This document shows, in pieces, positions 22,319 through 29,194 of a DNA stretch of 37,300 nt. Made by a program: the position numbers and the translations under genes. The stretch is taken from contig JBGTKH010000561.1 of NCBI GenBank assembly GCA_041744735.1, positions 1-37,300 on the forward strand, written 5' to 3'. Each line of letters starts with the position of its first letter. Positions within the stretch are counted from its first letter, which is position 1. This DNA comes from JBGTKH01 sp041744735 (GTDB lineage Bacteria > Planctomycetota > Planctomycetia > Pirellulales > Pirellulaceae). A model generated the notes under the pieces. The model was not told the DNA's origin, made no database searches, and saw only the letters and a list, made by a program, of their open reading frames with translations.

Positions 22319-23777
22319 GTAACTTTGTCTGACGGCGGATCTCGTTCAGGCATTCTTGCATGCGGTCGTGATGCGTGCGGAAGGAGAGCACGCAGATGCG
22401 AATTACGTAGCGGCCGTGCAATGTGGTGGGTGTGAGGAAAACACGGCGCGAGGCGTTGATGCGGGTGCGGAGTTCTTCGTTCAGCCGGGTCAGCGATGGC
22501 TCGTCGAGACCGCGGCGGCGCAGGCGGAAGGCGACGATCGAAAGTTGCGGCTCGCCGATGATTTCTAGTTCGTCGCCTGACTCGGTGTTTAGTTCACCGT
22601 TGAGTTTCCGCAGTTCGTCGACAGCCCAGCGAGCCAAGTCGAGCTTTTCATCGAGATTGCGGCGGAACGGACCGATGCCGTGCAGCTTCAGCGGCAGCCA
22701 CACGCGTAGACCGCGGAAATCTCGAGAAAGCTCGGGAGAGATTTGGCAGAAATCGACAAACTCTGGATCGTCTTGCATCGACGGCATGTAGTCGGCGTCG
22801 AGCGTGTGGGCGCGGCGCAGATGCTCGCGGTCGCGCACCACCAGACAGCCCGTGCCATAGGGCAAAAACAAACCTTTGTGCGGGTCGAGCGTGATCGAGT
22901 CGGCGCGTTCGATTCCTTTCATCGCCAAGCGGCCGCGGTCGGTGAGCATGAAGAAGCCGCCATACGCGGCATCGACGTGCAGCCACAGATTCTCTCGCGC
23001 GGCCAGATCCGCCAATGCCTGCAAGTCGTCGACCGCGCCAGTGTGCACGGTGCCAGCGTGACCGATGATGGCGAATGGCGTGAAGCCCGCCGCGCGGTCG
23101 GCGGCAATCTGATCGGCCATCCACTCGACGCGCACACGAAATGTGGCATCGACCTCAATCTTGCGCACATTCTCCGATGGAAAACCGGCCAGCATCGCCG
23201 CCTTCGTCACCGAGTGATGAGCCTGATCGGACGTGTACAACGTGGCCGAAAGAAAATCATCGGGCAAACGGCAACGGCGCGCCGTGACGATGGCCGACCA
23301 ATTGGCCAGCGATCCGCCTGTGGTCAGCCACCCGCCGGCTTGCGATGGATAGCCGACCAGGTCGCAAAACCAGCGGATCACCGTGGCCTCGATTTGAGCC
23401 AGCGCCGGTGCCGCGATCCACACGCCCACGTAACGATTCACGGCATCCGCGATTAAATCCGCGACTGCCGCAACCGGCAATCCGCCGCCGGGCACGTAGG
23501 CCAAATAGCCGGGGCTGGCTGTGTTGTAGCTGCACGGAATCAACCGCTGAAACAGATTGCCGATGATGTGCTCGGCGGCTTGCCCATGCTCCGGCAGCGG
23601 CTCGATAACTGACCGAGCCAACGCGGCGGATTCAGAGCATCCATTGCTGTTCCAAGCCGGCTGATCGGGCAACGAGTCGATGTGTGCGGCGATGTGTTTC
23701 ATCGCCAGTTCGACGAGCTCGCGCAGTTGATCGCCGGACAATTCGAGGCTCGTGTCCGGCGCGTCACCGGTCTTCAT
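22314..23777 (-). CDS. PLP-dependent group II decarboxylase
   Basis: 487 residues, fold type I, of the aromatic amino acid/glutamate/2,4-diaminobutyrate decarboxylase family. TTGGSLANWSAI (152-163) binds PLP phosphate, SDQAHHSVTKA (183-193) holds the His that stacks on the ring, HVDAAYGGF (267-275) the Asp that pairs with the pyridine nitrogen, and Lys301 in SITLDPHKGLFLPYGTG forms the Schiff base. Which amino acid is decarboxylated cannot be told. ATG 23775-23777 overlaps the stop of the upstream propeller gene by four bases, indicating translational coupling. The stop TAG at 22314-22316 lies within the terminal repeat of the adjacent MITE-like element. Confidence 0.92.
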   Translation of the reverse strand: MKTGDAPDTSLELSGDQLRELVELAMKHIAAHIDSLPDQPAWNSNGCSESAALARSVIEPLPEHGQAAEHIIGNLFQRLIPCSYNTASPGYLAYVPGGGLPVAAVADLIADAVNRYVGVWIAAPALAQIEATVIRWFCDLVGYPSQAGGWLTTGGSLANWSAIVTARRCRLPDDFLSATLYTSDQAHHSVTKAAMLAGFPSENVRKIEVDATFRVRVEWMADQIAADRAAGFTPFAIIGHAGTVHTGAVDDLQALADLAARENLWLHVDAAYGGFFMLTDRGRLAMKGIERADSITLDPHKGLFLPYGTGCLVVRDREHLRRAHTLDADYMPSMQDDPEFVDFCQISPELSRDFRGLRVWLPLKLHGIGPFRRNLDEKLDLARWAVDELRKLNGELNTESGDELEIIGEPQLSIVAFRLRRRGLDEPSLTRLNEELRTRINASRRVFLTPTTLHGRYVIRICVLSFRTHHDRMQECLNEIRRQTKLL

Positions 23778-25012
23778 GGTGCGGCTTCGATGCGGTACAG
23801 GTGCGTGTCGGTTCTCAGAAACATCGCGCCTTCGACCGGCACCAATGACGCCAGCGTTCGGCCTTCGACAGAGTTCTTGGCCAACTCGGCGAACGTCGTG
23901 CCGGGCGCGATGACGGTTGTCGTACCGTTTTCGTCGAGAAAGTAAATTCGCCCCGCGGCAAACAGCGGCGATGCGGAGAAGTTGCCTCCCAACCGCTCTT
24001 GCCAGTGGACCTCTCCCGTCTTCGCATCCACACAGGTGGCGATGCCGCGGTCGCTGACCATGTACAGCTCGTCACCAACAACCAATGGCGACGGATTATG
24101 CGGTGCTCCCTTGTCCAATGTCCACGGAACGTGCGTCTCGGTCACATCGCCGCGCCCGTCGGGCCGAATCGCCAGCAGCATCGGGCTGTCGTAGCTGCTG
24201 CTGACGAACACCAACCCATGTCCAAACACCGGCCGCGGAACTACCGAATAGCCGTCGCCGTAACTGACGCGCCAAAGCTGTTCGCCAGTTCGCGGGTCGT
24301 AACTCGAAACTCCGCCGGCGCCGGGACTGATCAATTGCATCGCGCCGTCGATCTCGACCAACAGCGGTGTGCTGAAGGCAAACTTCTTCGGCGACTGATG
24401 CTGCGGCCGTTCCGTTTTCCAGCGCACGTTGCCCGACGATTGCTCCAGCGCCACCACATACTGCACGTCGCCGCCGTCGCAGTTGATGATTAGCAAATCT
24501 TCAAACGCCACGGGTGAACCGCCGGGTCCGTGCACATGATTGTATTTCAACACCGTTGTCCACAGCAGCTTGCCGTCGGTCGACAAACAAGCTGTGCCGT
24601 GATTGCCGTAGTGTACGAACACGCGATCGCCAACGATCACGGGGCTTGGCGACGCGTGGCTGTTCTTCGAGTGTACGCGGCCGGGGTTTTCGATCTGAAG
24701 TACTTCGACGTTGTGAATCTCGCGGCCGGTGGCGGGATCGAGACAAATGGCCCGCAGGGATTGCCCGCCTTGTTCATCGGCCACTCCCGTCGTCAACCAC
24801 ATCTGCCCGCCCTGAATCGCCGGCGACGACCAACCCAGTCCCGCAATCGGCGTCTTCCAAGCGACATTCTCCGTTTCGCTCCACGTGAGCGGCGCTTGCT
24901 GCACGGCCGAGTGTCCCTGTCCGTCTGGACCGCGAAACTGCGGCCAGTCTTGAGCCAGCGCTGTCAGCGGCAAGGTGCATAGCGCCAGCGAAACAAATCC
25001 AATACGTGACAT
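23774..25012 (-). CDS. Secreted PQQ-type beta-propeller protein
   Basis: 412 residues. Signal peptide MSRIGFVSLALCTLPLTALA, cut before QDWPQFRGPDGQG, the opening typical of planctomycete PQQ-like (BamB/quinoprotein-type) propellers. Blade motifs with Trp docking: ENVAWKTPIAGLGWSSPAI, DGKLLWTTVLKYN, SGNVRWKTERPQ, TGEQLWRVSYGDGYS, TGEVHWQERLGGNFSASPL. No enzymatic site seen; probably a binding or scaffold protein in the periplasm. AAGGAA precedes the ATG. It is translationally coupled to the PLP decarboxylase, an odd pairing of an exported and a cytoplasmic protein. Confidence 0.88.
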   Translation of the reverse strand: MSRIGFVSLALCTLPLTALAQDWPQFRGPDGQGHSAVQQAPLTWSETENVAWKTPIAGLGWSSPAIQGGQMWLTTGVADEQGGQSLRAICLDPATGREIHNVEVLQIENPGRVHSKNSHASPSPVIVGDRVFVHYGNHGTACLSTDGKLLWTTVLKYNHVHGPGGSPVAFEDLLIINCDGGDVQYVVALEQSSGNVRWKTERPQHQSPKKFAFSTPLLVEIDGAMQLISPGAGGVSSYDPRTGEQLWRVSYGDGYSVVPRPVFGHGLVFVSSSYDSPMLLAIRPDGRGDVTETHVPWTLDKGAPHNPSPLVVGDELYMVSDRGIATCVDAKTGEVHWQERLGGNFSASPLFAAGRIYFLDENGTTTVIAPGTTFAELAKNSVEGRTLASLVPVEGAMFLRTDTHLYRIEAAP

Positions 25013-25063
25013 CGAGGGTTCCTTTTCAAATCGTTAGATGGGTGAGGTTGGGCGGGTCAGCGT

Positions 25064-25221
25064 GCCACTGCTTGGAATTGAACGTGCGCTCTATTGCTTG
25101 AAGACTTACCACAATTCCAAGCAGTGCCAGGCGCGGTAGAGCGTCCGGCGTTGCGCCGCACTGCTTGACGTGGTGGCAGGGCGTCAATGCAGGCTAGGTC
25201 TTTACCACGTCAAGCAGTGGC
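25064..25221. repeat. Two hairpins of a GCCACTGCTTG family
   Basis: Hairpin one: GCCACTGCTTGGAATTG (25064-25080) with CAATTCCAAGCAGTGCC (25112-25128). Hairpin two: CACTGCTTGACGTGGT (25159-25174) with ACCACGTCAAGCAGTGGC (25204-25221). The outer 10 bases are shared between hairpins and the inner parts differ, suggesting two separate insertions or one diversified pair. They lie between the NIPSNAP and propeller genes (same strand). Confidence 0.8.
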
Positions 25222-25241
25222 ACATTATTCTATCACTCACG

Positions 25242-25694
25242 TCATTTAATCGGCGAATAATCCGTTGGCGTCAGAAACTTGCTCTCGACCTTCATCACGA
25301 TCGGGCCGTCTTTGTGCGATTCCTCGTACGCCTTCTTCCATTCGGGATCATCGCGGAACGCCTTCCACGACTTCTCTGCCGACGCGCGGTCGGGGTGGGC
25401 CAGGATGTAAACCAACGTGTTCTCGGCCTCCGGCCCGTCGTTCGGCGTCCAGTAGCCGACCAACTGCATGCCGTGTTTCACAAACAGCCGGTTGGTGTGA
25501 TCGCGGAACCGCTTGTGCAGCGCCTCCAGTTTGCCGGGGTGCGCCGTATAGATCCGCATCTCGAAAACTCGATTCTCCACTTTCTTCTCCTCGCTCTTAC
25601 CCGGCTCATCGGCCCGCGCCGCCGGCCCGAGCGTTACCAAGGCAGTCATGATAGTCGAACACACAATCGTCGTCAGTCGCAAGCGGCCGCTCAT
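25242..25694 (-). CDS. Exported NIPSNAP-family protein
   Basis: 150 residues from ATG 25692-25694; GAGGAG nine bases upstream decides this start over one 36 bases further up, inside which the site would lie. Signal peptide LRLTTIVCSTIMTALVTLGP then AARADEPG. The mature part is a single ferredoxin-like alpha/beta domain: RVFEMRIYTAHPGKLEALHK, FRDHTNRLFVKHGMQLVGYW, NTLVYILAHPDRASAEKSWK, FRDDPEWKKAYEES, typical of NIPSNAP/EthD-like dimeric barrels. Exported forms like this are frequent in Planctomycetes. Biochemical role unknown. Confidence 0.88.
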   Translation of the reverse strand: MSGRLRLTTIVCSTIMTALVTLGPAARADEPGKSEEKKVENRVFEMRIYTAHPGKLEALHKRFRDHTNRLFVKHGMQLVGYWTPNDGPEAENTLVYILAHPDRASAEKSWKAFRDDPEWKKAYEESHKDGPIVMKVESKFLTPTDYSPIK

Positions 25695-25809
25695 GGTCGT
25701 TATCTCCTCAGGAAAAACATCGTCGTTCATTTCTCAGACGCGAAATCACGTCGCACGTGGCGCCCAGTATCGTTGTTAACGCCCGCCGCGTCAATTTGCT
25801 GACGGCAAG

Positions 25810-25840
25810 TTGACGGATTCCCGGTGGCGTGGAATATACT
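25810..25840 (+). promoter_or_regulatory. Putative promoter for a leaderless mRNA
   Basis: TTGACG (25810-25815), 19-bp spacer, TATACT (25835-25840). The predicted start, seven bases after the -10, is the A of ATG 25847. No Shine-Dalgarno precedes that ATG. Confidence 0.45.
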
Positions 25841-25846
25841 GACGTC

Positions 25847-27088
25847 ATGAACCGCCAACCTTTTTGCACGCCGCCGCGATGGTGGGAGCCGAGGCTCAGT
25901 CCGCGTTGGGTCAAGTTCACGCGGAAGTATCGCTGGAAGAAGTTGCGCCGCAGCCAGCGGCTGATGAAAATCGAAACCACGGGCCTGGAGCACGTCCAAC
26001 AAGCGGTCGCCGCCAACCAAGGCGTGTTGATCACGCCGAACCACTCGGCGCACTACGATTCGGCGGCGTTGTACGTGGCGCTGGACCGCATTGATCAGCC
26101 GGTGTATTTCATGACCGCCTGGCAAGCGTTTGCCATGAGCAGTCGCTTCGAACGCTGGTTTATGCAGAAAGTGGGCTGCTTCAGCATCGACCGCGAGAGC
26201 ACCGACCGGCAAGCGATGAAGCAAGCGGTGCAGGTCTTGCAGAGCGAACGCCATCCGCTGGTGATTTTTCCGGAAGGGGACATCTATCACACGACCGACT
26301 TTGTCACGCCTTTTCGCGAAGGGGCCGCGGCCATCGCACTGCTGGCCGCCAAGCGCGGCGAGCGGCCGGTAGTCGTCGTCCCCTGCGGCATTAAGTTCTG
26401 GTACCTCGACGACCCGACGGAACAATTACTGCAGGTCATGCAGAAATTGGAACAGCGCCTGTATTTGCGCACGCAGGCCGACCAGCCGCTGCCCGTGCGC
26501 ATTCATCGGCTGGCCGAAGCCGCGCTGGCGTTAAAAGAGCTGGATCACCTGGGCCGCACGCGCGAAGGCCGCATCCGCGACCGCATTTTACTTTTGTCTG
26601 ACGCGGTGCTTTCGAAACTGGAAGAGCGGCACAAGATTTCCAAAATCGGCGGCACCGCGCCCGAGCGTGTGAAGACGCTGCGACAAAGTGTGATTCACAA
26701 GCTCGAGGACCAGCAAGACCCGCCCACCGCAGCCAACGGCCGGCTGCCGCAACTGGCCCTGGACATGGAGGACTTGTTCTTGGTGATGCAACTGTACAGC
26801 TACCGCGGCGATTACCTGGCCGATAATCCGAGCATCGAGCGGCTGGCCGAAACGATCGACAAATTCGAAGAAGACATTCTCGGCCTGGATCTCCCCAATG
26901 TCCATGGCCGTCGCCGAGTGACCATCCGCTTCGGCCCGCCCATCGAAGTCACCGCCGCCGAAGGCCGCCGCGACGGCGCCGCCCAACTGACGCATCGGAT
27001 CCAAGACCACGTGCAGCAGATCATCAACGACCTCAACGGCCTAAGACGCACCACATCCCAGAACGTCGCCGCGCCCGCGGTAACATAG
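25847..27088 (+). CDS. PlsC-like 1-acyl-glycerol-3-phosphate acyltransferase
   Basis: Membrane-associated acyltransferase that would acylate lysophosphatidate or a related acceptor. 413 residues from ATG 25847 (a GTG 18 bases earlier is possible). Catalytic HX4D: NHSAHYDSAAL, His66 and Asp71. Acceptor-binding FPEG at 141-144 in VIFPEGDIYHTTD; PFREGAAAIALLA and VVVPCGIKFWYLDD (the third/fourth motif region) follow. Classic PlsC is ~240 residues; here a 170-residue helical C-terminal extension is added (LGRTREGRIRDRILLLSDAV; LALDMEDLFLVMQLYSYRGD) and ends with VTIRFGPPIEV, which is the usual last strand of the family, so the helices are an insertion. Convergent with the Cys-rich gene. Confidence 0.88.
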   Translation: MNRQPFCTPPRWWEPRLSPRWVKFTRKYRWKKLRRSQRLMKIETTGLEHVQQAVAANQGVLITPNHSAHYDSAALYVALDRIDQPVYFMTAWQAFAMSSRFERWFMQKVGCFSIDRESTDRQAMKQAVQVLQSERHPLVIFPEGDIYHTTDFVTPFREGAAAIALLAAKRGERPVVVVPCGIKFWYLDDPTEQLLQVMQKLEQRLYLRTQADQPLPVRIHRLAEAALALKELDHLGRTREGRIRDRILLLSDAVLSKLEERHKISKIGGTAPERVKTLRQSVIHKLEDQQDPPTAANGRLPQLALDMEDLFLVMQLYSYRGDYLADNPSIERLAETIDKFEEDILGLDLPNVHGRRRVTIRFGPPIEVTAAEGRRDGAAQLTHRIQDHVQQIINDLNGLRRTTSQNVAAPAVT

Positions 27089-27104
27089 TCGCGCACCAGA
27101 ACGC

Positions 27105-27152
27105 CAAAAAAGAACGGCCTGTCCAAACTTGCGTTCGGACAGGCCGTCTTTA
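27105..27152. terminator. Bidirectional intrinsic terminator
   Basis: Perfect 11-bp stem ACGGCCTGTCC (27114-27124) with GGACAGGCCGT (27137-27147), 12-base loop, preceded by AAAAAAG and followed by CTTTAAAT. It lies between two convergent genes and can serve both strands. Confidence 0.85.
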
Positions 27153-27177
27153 AATCGTCGCGTGAAGCTAGGCCAAC

Positions 27178-27870
27178 TTAGCGGACCAAGTTGGACGTGG
27201 CGTGCACGACGTTGCGCGGGCTGGGAATGAAGGCCGAAGGATCAACCACCGGAGCCGGAGGCATCGGGGCGTCGACACTGGGGGCCGCAGCCTTGCCACC
27301 TTCGCAACCGTAAGCCGCTTCGCAACCGCAAGCCGCTTCGCAACCGCACTTGCCGTCGCAATGGCTATCGCAGTGGCTGTCGCACTTGCTCTTGCAGCAG
27401 CTTCCGAAGATCTTGTCCAGCAGGCAACCGCCGCACTTGCTCTTGCAGCCGTTGTCGCAGCCGCACTTGTGGTCACAGCCGTTGTCACAGCCGCACTTGT
27501 GGTCACAGCCGTTGTCACAGCCGCACTTGTGGTCACAGCCGTTGTCACAGCCGCACTTCTTCGCACAGCCGTTGTCACAGCCGCACTTCTTCGCACAGCC
27601 GTTGTCGCAGCCGCACTTCTTCGCACAGCCGTTGTCGCAGCCGCACTTCTTCGCACAGCCGTTGTCACAGCCGCACTTCTTCGCACAGCCGTTGTCACAG
27701 CCGCACTTGTTATCACAACCGCATTTTGGTGCGGCGCAGCAGGTGGGGGCGGAATCGCATCCGCAACCACCGCCAATCCCGAGCATCCGGTCGAGCAGTT
27801 CGAAACCGAAGCTCTGTGTACATAGGCCGAGGCCCAGTACCAACGATCCTAATAGAATGTTCCACTTCAT
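27178..27870 (-). CDS. Secreted cysteine-rich decapeptide-repeat protein
   Basis: 230 residues. Signal peptide MKWNILLGSLVLGLGLCTQS then FGFELLD; AGGAG stands ten bases before the ATG. Residues 36-55 already hold Cys pairs; residues 56-145 are nine perfect decapeptides CGCDNGC-x-x-K, five with AK, three with DH and one with KS before the final Lys. Then LLDKIFGSCC, KSKCDSHCDSHCDGKCGCEA, a second short Cys region, and a Pro/Ala-rich tail ending PSRNVVHATSNLVR-like (PSPRNVVHATSNLVR). Over 40 cysteines, with neighbouring Asp, Asn, Lys and His, suggest a metal-loaded or disulfide-zippered extracellular rod. No known family was recognised; the tail looks like a conserved anchor or sorting end. Confidence 0.85.
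   Translation of the reverse strand: MKWNILLGSLVLGLGLCTQSFGFELLDRMLGIGGGCGCDSAPTCCAAPKCGCDNKCGCDNGCAKKCGCDNGCAKKCGCDNGCAKKCGCDNGCAKKCGCDNGCAKKCGCDNGCDHKCGCDNGCDHKCGCDNGCDHKCGCDNGCKSKCGGCLLDKIFGSCCKSKCDSHCDSHCDGKCGCEAACGCEAAYGCEGGKAAAPSVDAPMPPAPVVDPSAFIPSPRNVVHATSNLVR
27436..27705. repeat. Nine 30-bp coding tandem repeats
   Basis: Unit on the minus strand TGCGGCTGTGACAACGGCTG plus ten variable bases, nine units. Units of one protein variant are nearly identical in DNA (they differ mostly by one A/G in the Asp codon neighbour), which points to recent unequal duplication. The three DH-type units are adjacent, as are the five AK-type units. Confidence 0.9.
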
Positions 27871-28413
27871 CGAGCCATGTCTCCTTTACTATGGAACTGT
27901 CGAACTGGCGCGCTTCCCGTCCCGGCCAACGCGTTGTTGAATGATCACGCCAGACTTCGTGTCTGGCGAAAGCATTCGGGCCTTTTGCGGGGTCTCTTGC
28001 GAGATCCCTTCGAGGTGTGTTGCGTTGGTAGGGTCGGGTTGGGGAAGGTGGGTCGCAACCCGCAGTTCACACGGTGTGTTGCGCCAGAACCGGTCGAGCC
28101 ACTCCTTGACTCGATAAGTCCGCTCCGGTTGGCCCAGACCCGATTCGCATGTCACGGGGACAGGCGAGTCGAGTCGTGTGTCAACTACCGTATCGGCGCG
28201 GTTGGCAAGGGGCCTTGAACGTTCGGAAACAATTTTCACCAAGTGGTTTACATCAACTGTTACGTAAACCCTGACGGCCTCGTAAGGTGGTCAAACCTTA
28301 ACGGCCGTAGCATCGAGAGGATCGCGACAACGTACCTCTGCAAGAGGGGCGGCAGGCCGCTTCGTCGTTTCACCGCGACCCAAAGCGTTCAACGAACTGG
28401 TGCGCCTGGCTGC

Positions 28414-28494
28414 GGTAGTGGTACATTTTGGTAGCCGAAGTCGTGAGACTTCGGAAGTGTCACCACTTCCGCTACGGCAACTTGTACCACTACC
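28414..28494. mobile_element. MITE-like element, GGTAGTG family, copy 2, with 8-bp duplication
   Basis: Ends GGTAGTGGTACA (28414-28425) and TGTACCACTACC (28483-28494). Flanking direct repeats CTGGCTGC at 28406-28413 and 28495-28502. The 81-bp body carries the palindrome CCGAAGTCGTGAGACTTCGG and a second small one (GGAAGTGTCACCACTTCC). Shares ends and duplication length with the element at 19375-19527. Confidence 0.85.
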
Positions 28495-28509
28495 CTGGCT
28501 GCTAGGTTC

Positions 28510-28538
28510 TGGCCCTCGGCCCCTCGTTCTGGTATACT
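28510..28538 (+). promoter_or_regulatory. Putative cupin-gene promoter
   Basis: TATACT at 28533-28538 is a good -10 and would start transcription near 28545, giving a ~52-nt leader. No convincing -35 (the region is GC-rich). Confidence 0.3.
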
Positions 28539-28596
28539 CCACGCAATCATCAATCCTTATGATCCCGCCTCCCGCGTTTTGTCGCTCTCGCCTGTC

Positions 28597-28962
28597 ATGC
28601 TCCAGAAGACCAGCCCTAGCGGCTATGAAATCGTTGACTTCGCGGAAATTGCCGGCGTTGCCTGCCCCTGCGGCACCGCGCGGCGGGCCTTTGCGGATGT
28701 TGATGATTACCCCGGCACCATCCACGTCACCGAGATTTCCGCTGACGCCCAAGTGCATTACCACAAGCAGTTGACGGAGACATATTACTTCCTGGAATGC
28801 GGCCCGGACACTCGTATGCAGTTAGATGACGAACTGATCGACGTGCATCCCGGCCTGTGCATCATGATCCGGCCCGGTGTGCGGCACCGGGCGGTGGGAC
28901 GCGCGAAGGTGCTGATTGTCGTGCTGCCCAAGTTCGATCCGGAGGACGAGTGGTTTGACTAG
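28597..28962 (+). CDS. Single-domain cupin protein
   Basis: 121 residues, cytoplasmic. Cupin motif 1 VHYHKQLTETYYFLECG gives His54, His56 and Glu61; motif 2 IDVHPGLCIMIRPGVRHRAV gives His97, so all four metal ligands are there. The rest is beta-rich (TIHVTEIS, KVLIVVLPKFDPEDEW). Such small cupins bind sugars or act as isomerases/dioxygenases; the substrate cannot be told. Start ATG 28597 is taken in preference to a TTG 18 bases earlier. The stop is followed at once by 42-bp direct repeats. Confidence 0.9.
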   Translation: MLQKTSPSGYEIVDFAEIAGVACPCGTARRAFADVDDYPGTIHVTEISADAQVHYHKQLTETYYFLECGPDTRMQLDDELIDVHPGLCIMIRPGVRHRAVGRAKVLIVVLPKFDPEDEWFD

Positions 28963-28966
28963 AAGG

Positions 28967-29050
28967 CAATTCAGTACCGTAGCCGAAGTTGTGAAACTTC
29001 GGAATTCTCAATTCAGTACCGTAGCCGAAGTTGTGAAACTTCGGAATTCT
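28967..29050. repeat. Direct duplication of a 42-bp palindromic unit
   Basis: Two identical 42-bp copies starting CAATTCAGTACCGTAGCCGA at 28967 and 29009, each with the palindrome CCGAAGTTGTGAAACTTCGG. A matching half (GAATTCCGCTACG) lies at about 29073-29085. Related GTAGCCGAAG-type palindromes occur at 28429, 34342 and 36254. Confidence 0.85.
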
Positions 29051-29194
29051 CGAACCTTAGAAATTCTCACGAATTCCGCTACGAGACGCGCGATTTAAAA
29101 TGCCCTCCGGCGCTTGCTCGACTGAGCACCGCCGCATATTCTAAAACTGATCCAATTTGACTGACCCGCATAACCGAACCCAATCGAGTCTCCT

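Larger units (their letters stand above)
27871..28596. other. Gene-poor region with palindromes, 726 bp
   Basis: No supported gene; the open frame on the minus strand at 27889-28242 is discussed among rejected items. Contents: a palindrome GCCAGACTTCGTGTCTGGC (27949-27967), a hairpin at 28274-28308 (ACGGCC..TAAGG with CCTTA..GGCCGT), a MITE-like element at 28414-28494 and the cupin promoter. Confidence 0.6.

Noticed and set aside
27436..27705. Possible CRISPR array
   Set aside because: Repeats are contiguous with no unique spacers and are translated as a regular decapeptide.
27202..27825. Long plus-strand frame of Ala/Val repeats opposite the Cys-rich gene
   Set aside because: Mirror of a periodic 30-bp coding array; low complexity, no start signal. 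The Cys-rich frame has signal peptide and ribosome binding site.
27889..28242. 117-codon minus-strand open frame ending just before the Cys-rich gene
   Set aside because: It contains a REP-type palindrome (27948-27968), has no recognisable domain and no good ribosome binding site. A search could rescue it, but nothing in the sequence supports it now.
28274..28308. Hairpin ACGGCC..GGCCGT as a small RNA gene
   Set aside because: A stem is visible but no promoter, terminator or known RNA family signature; treated as part of the repeat-rich region.
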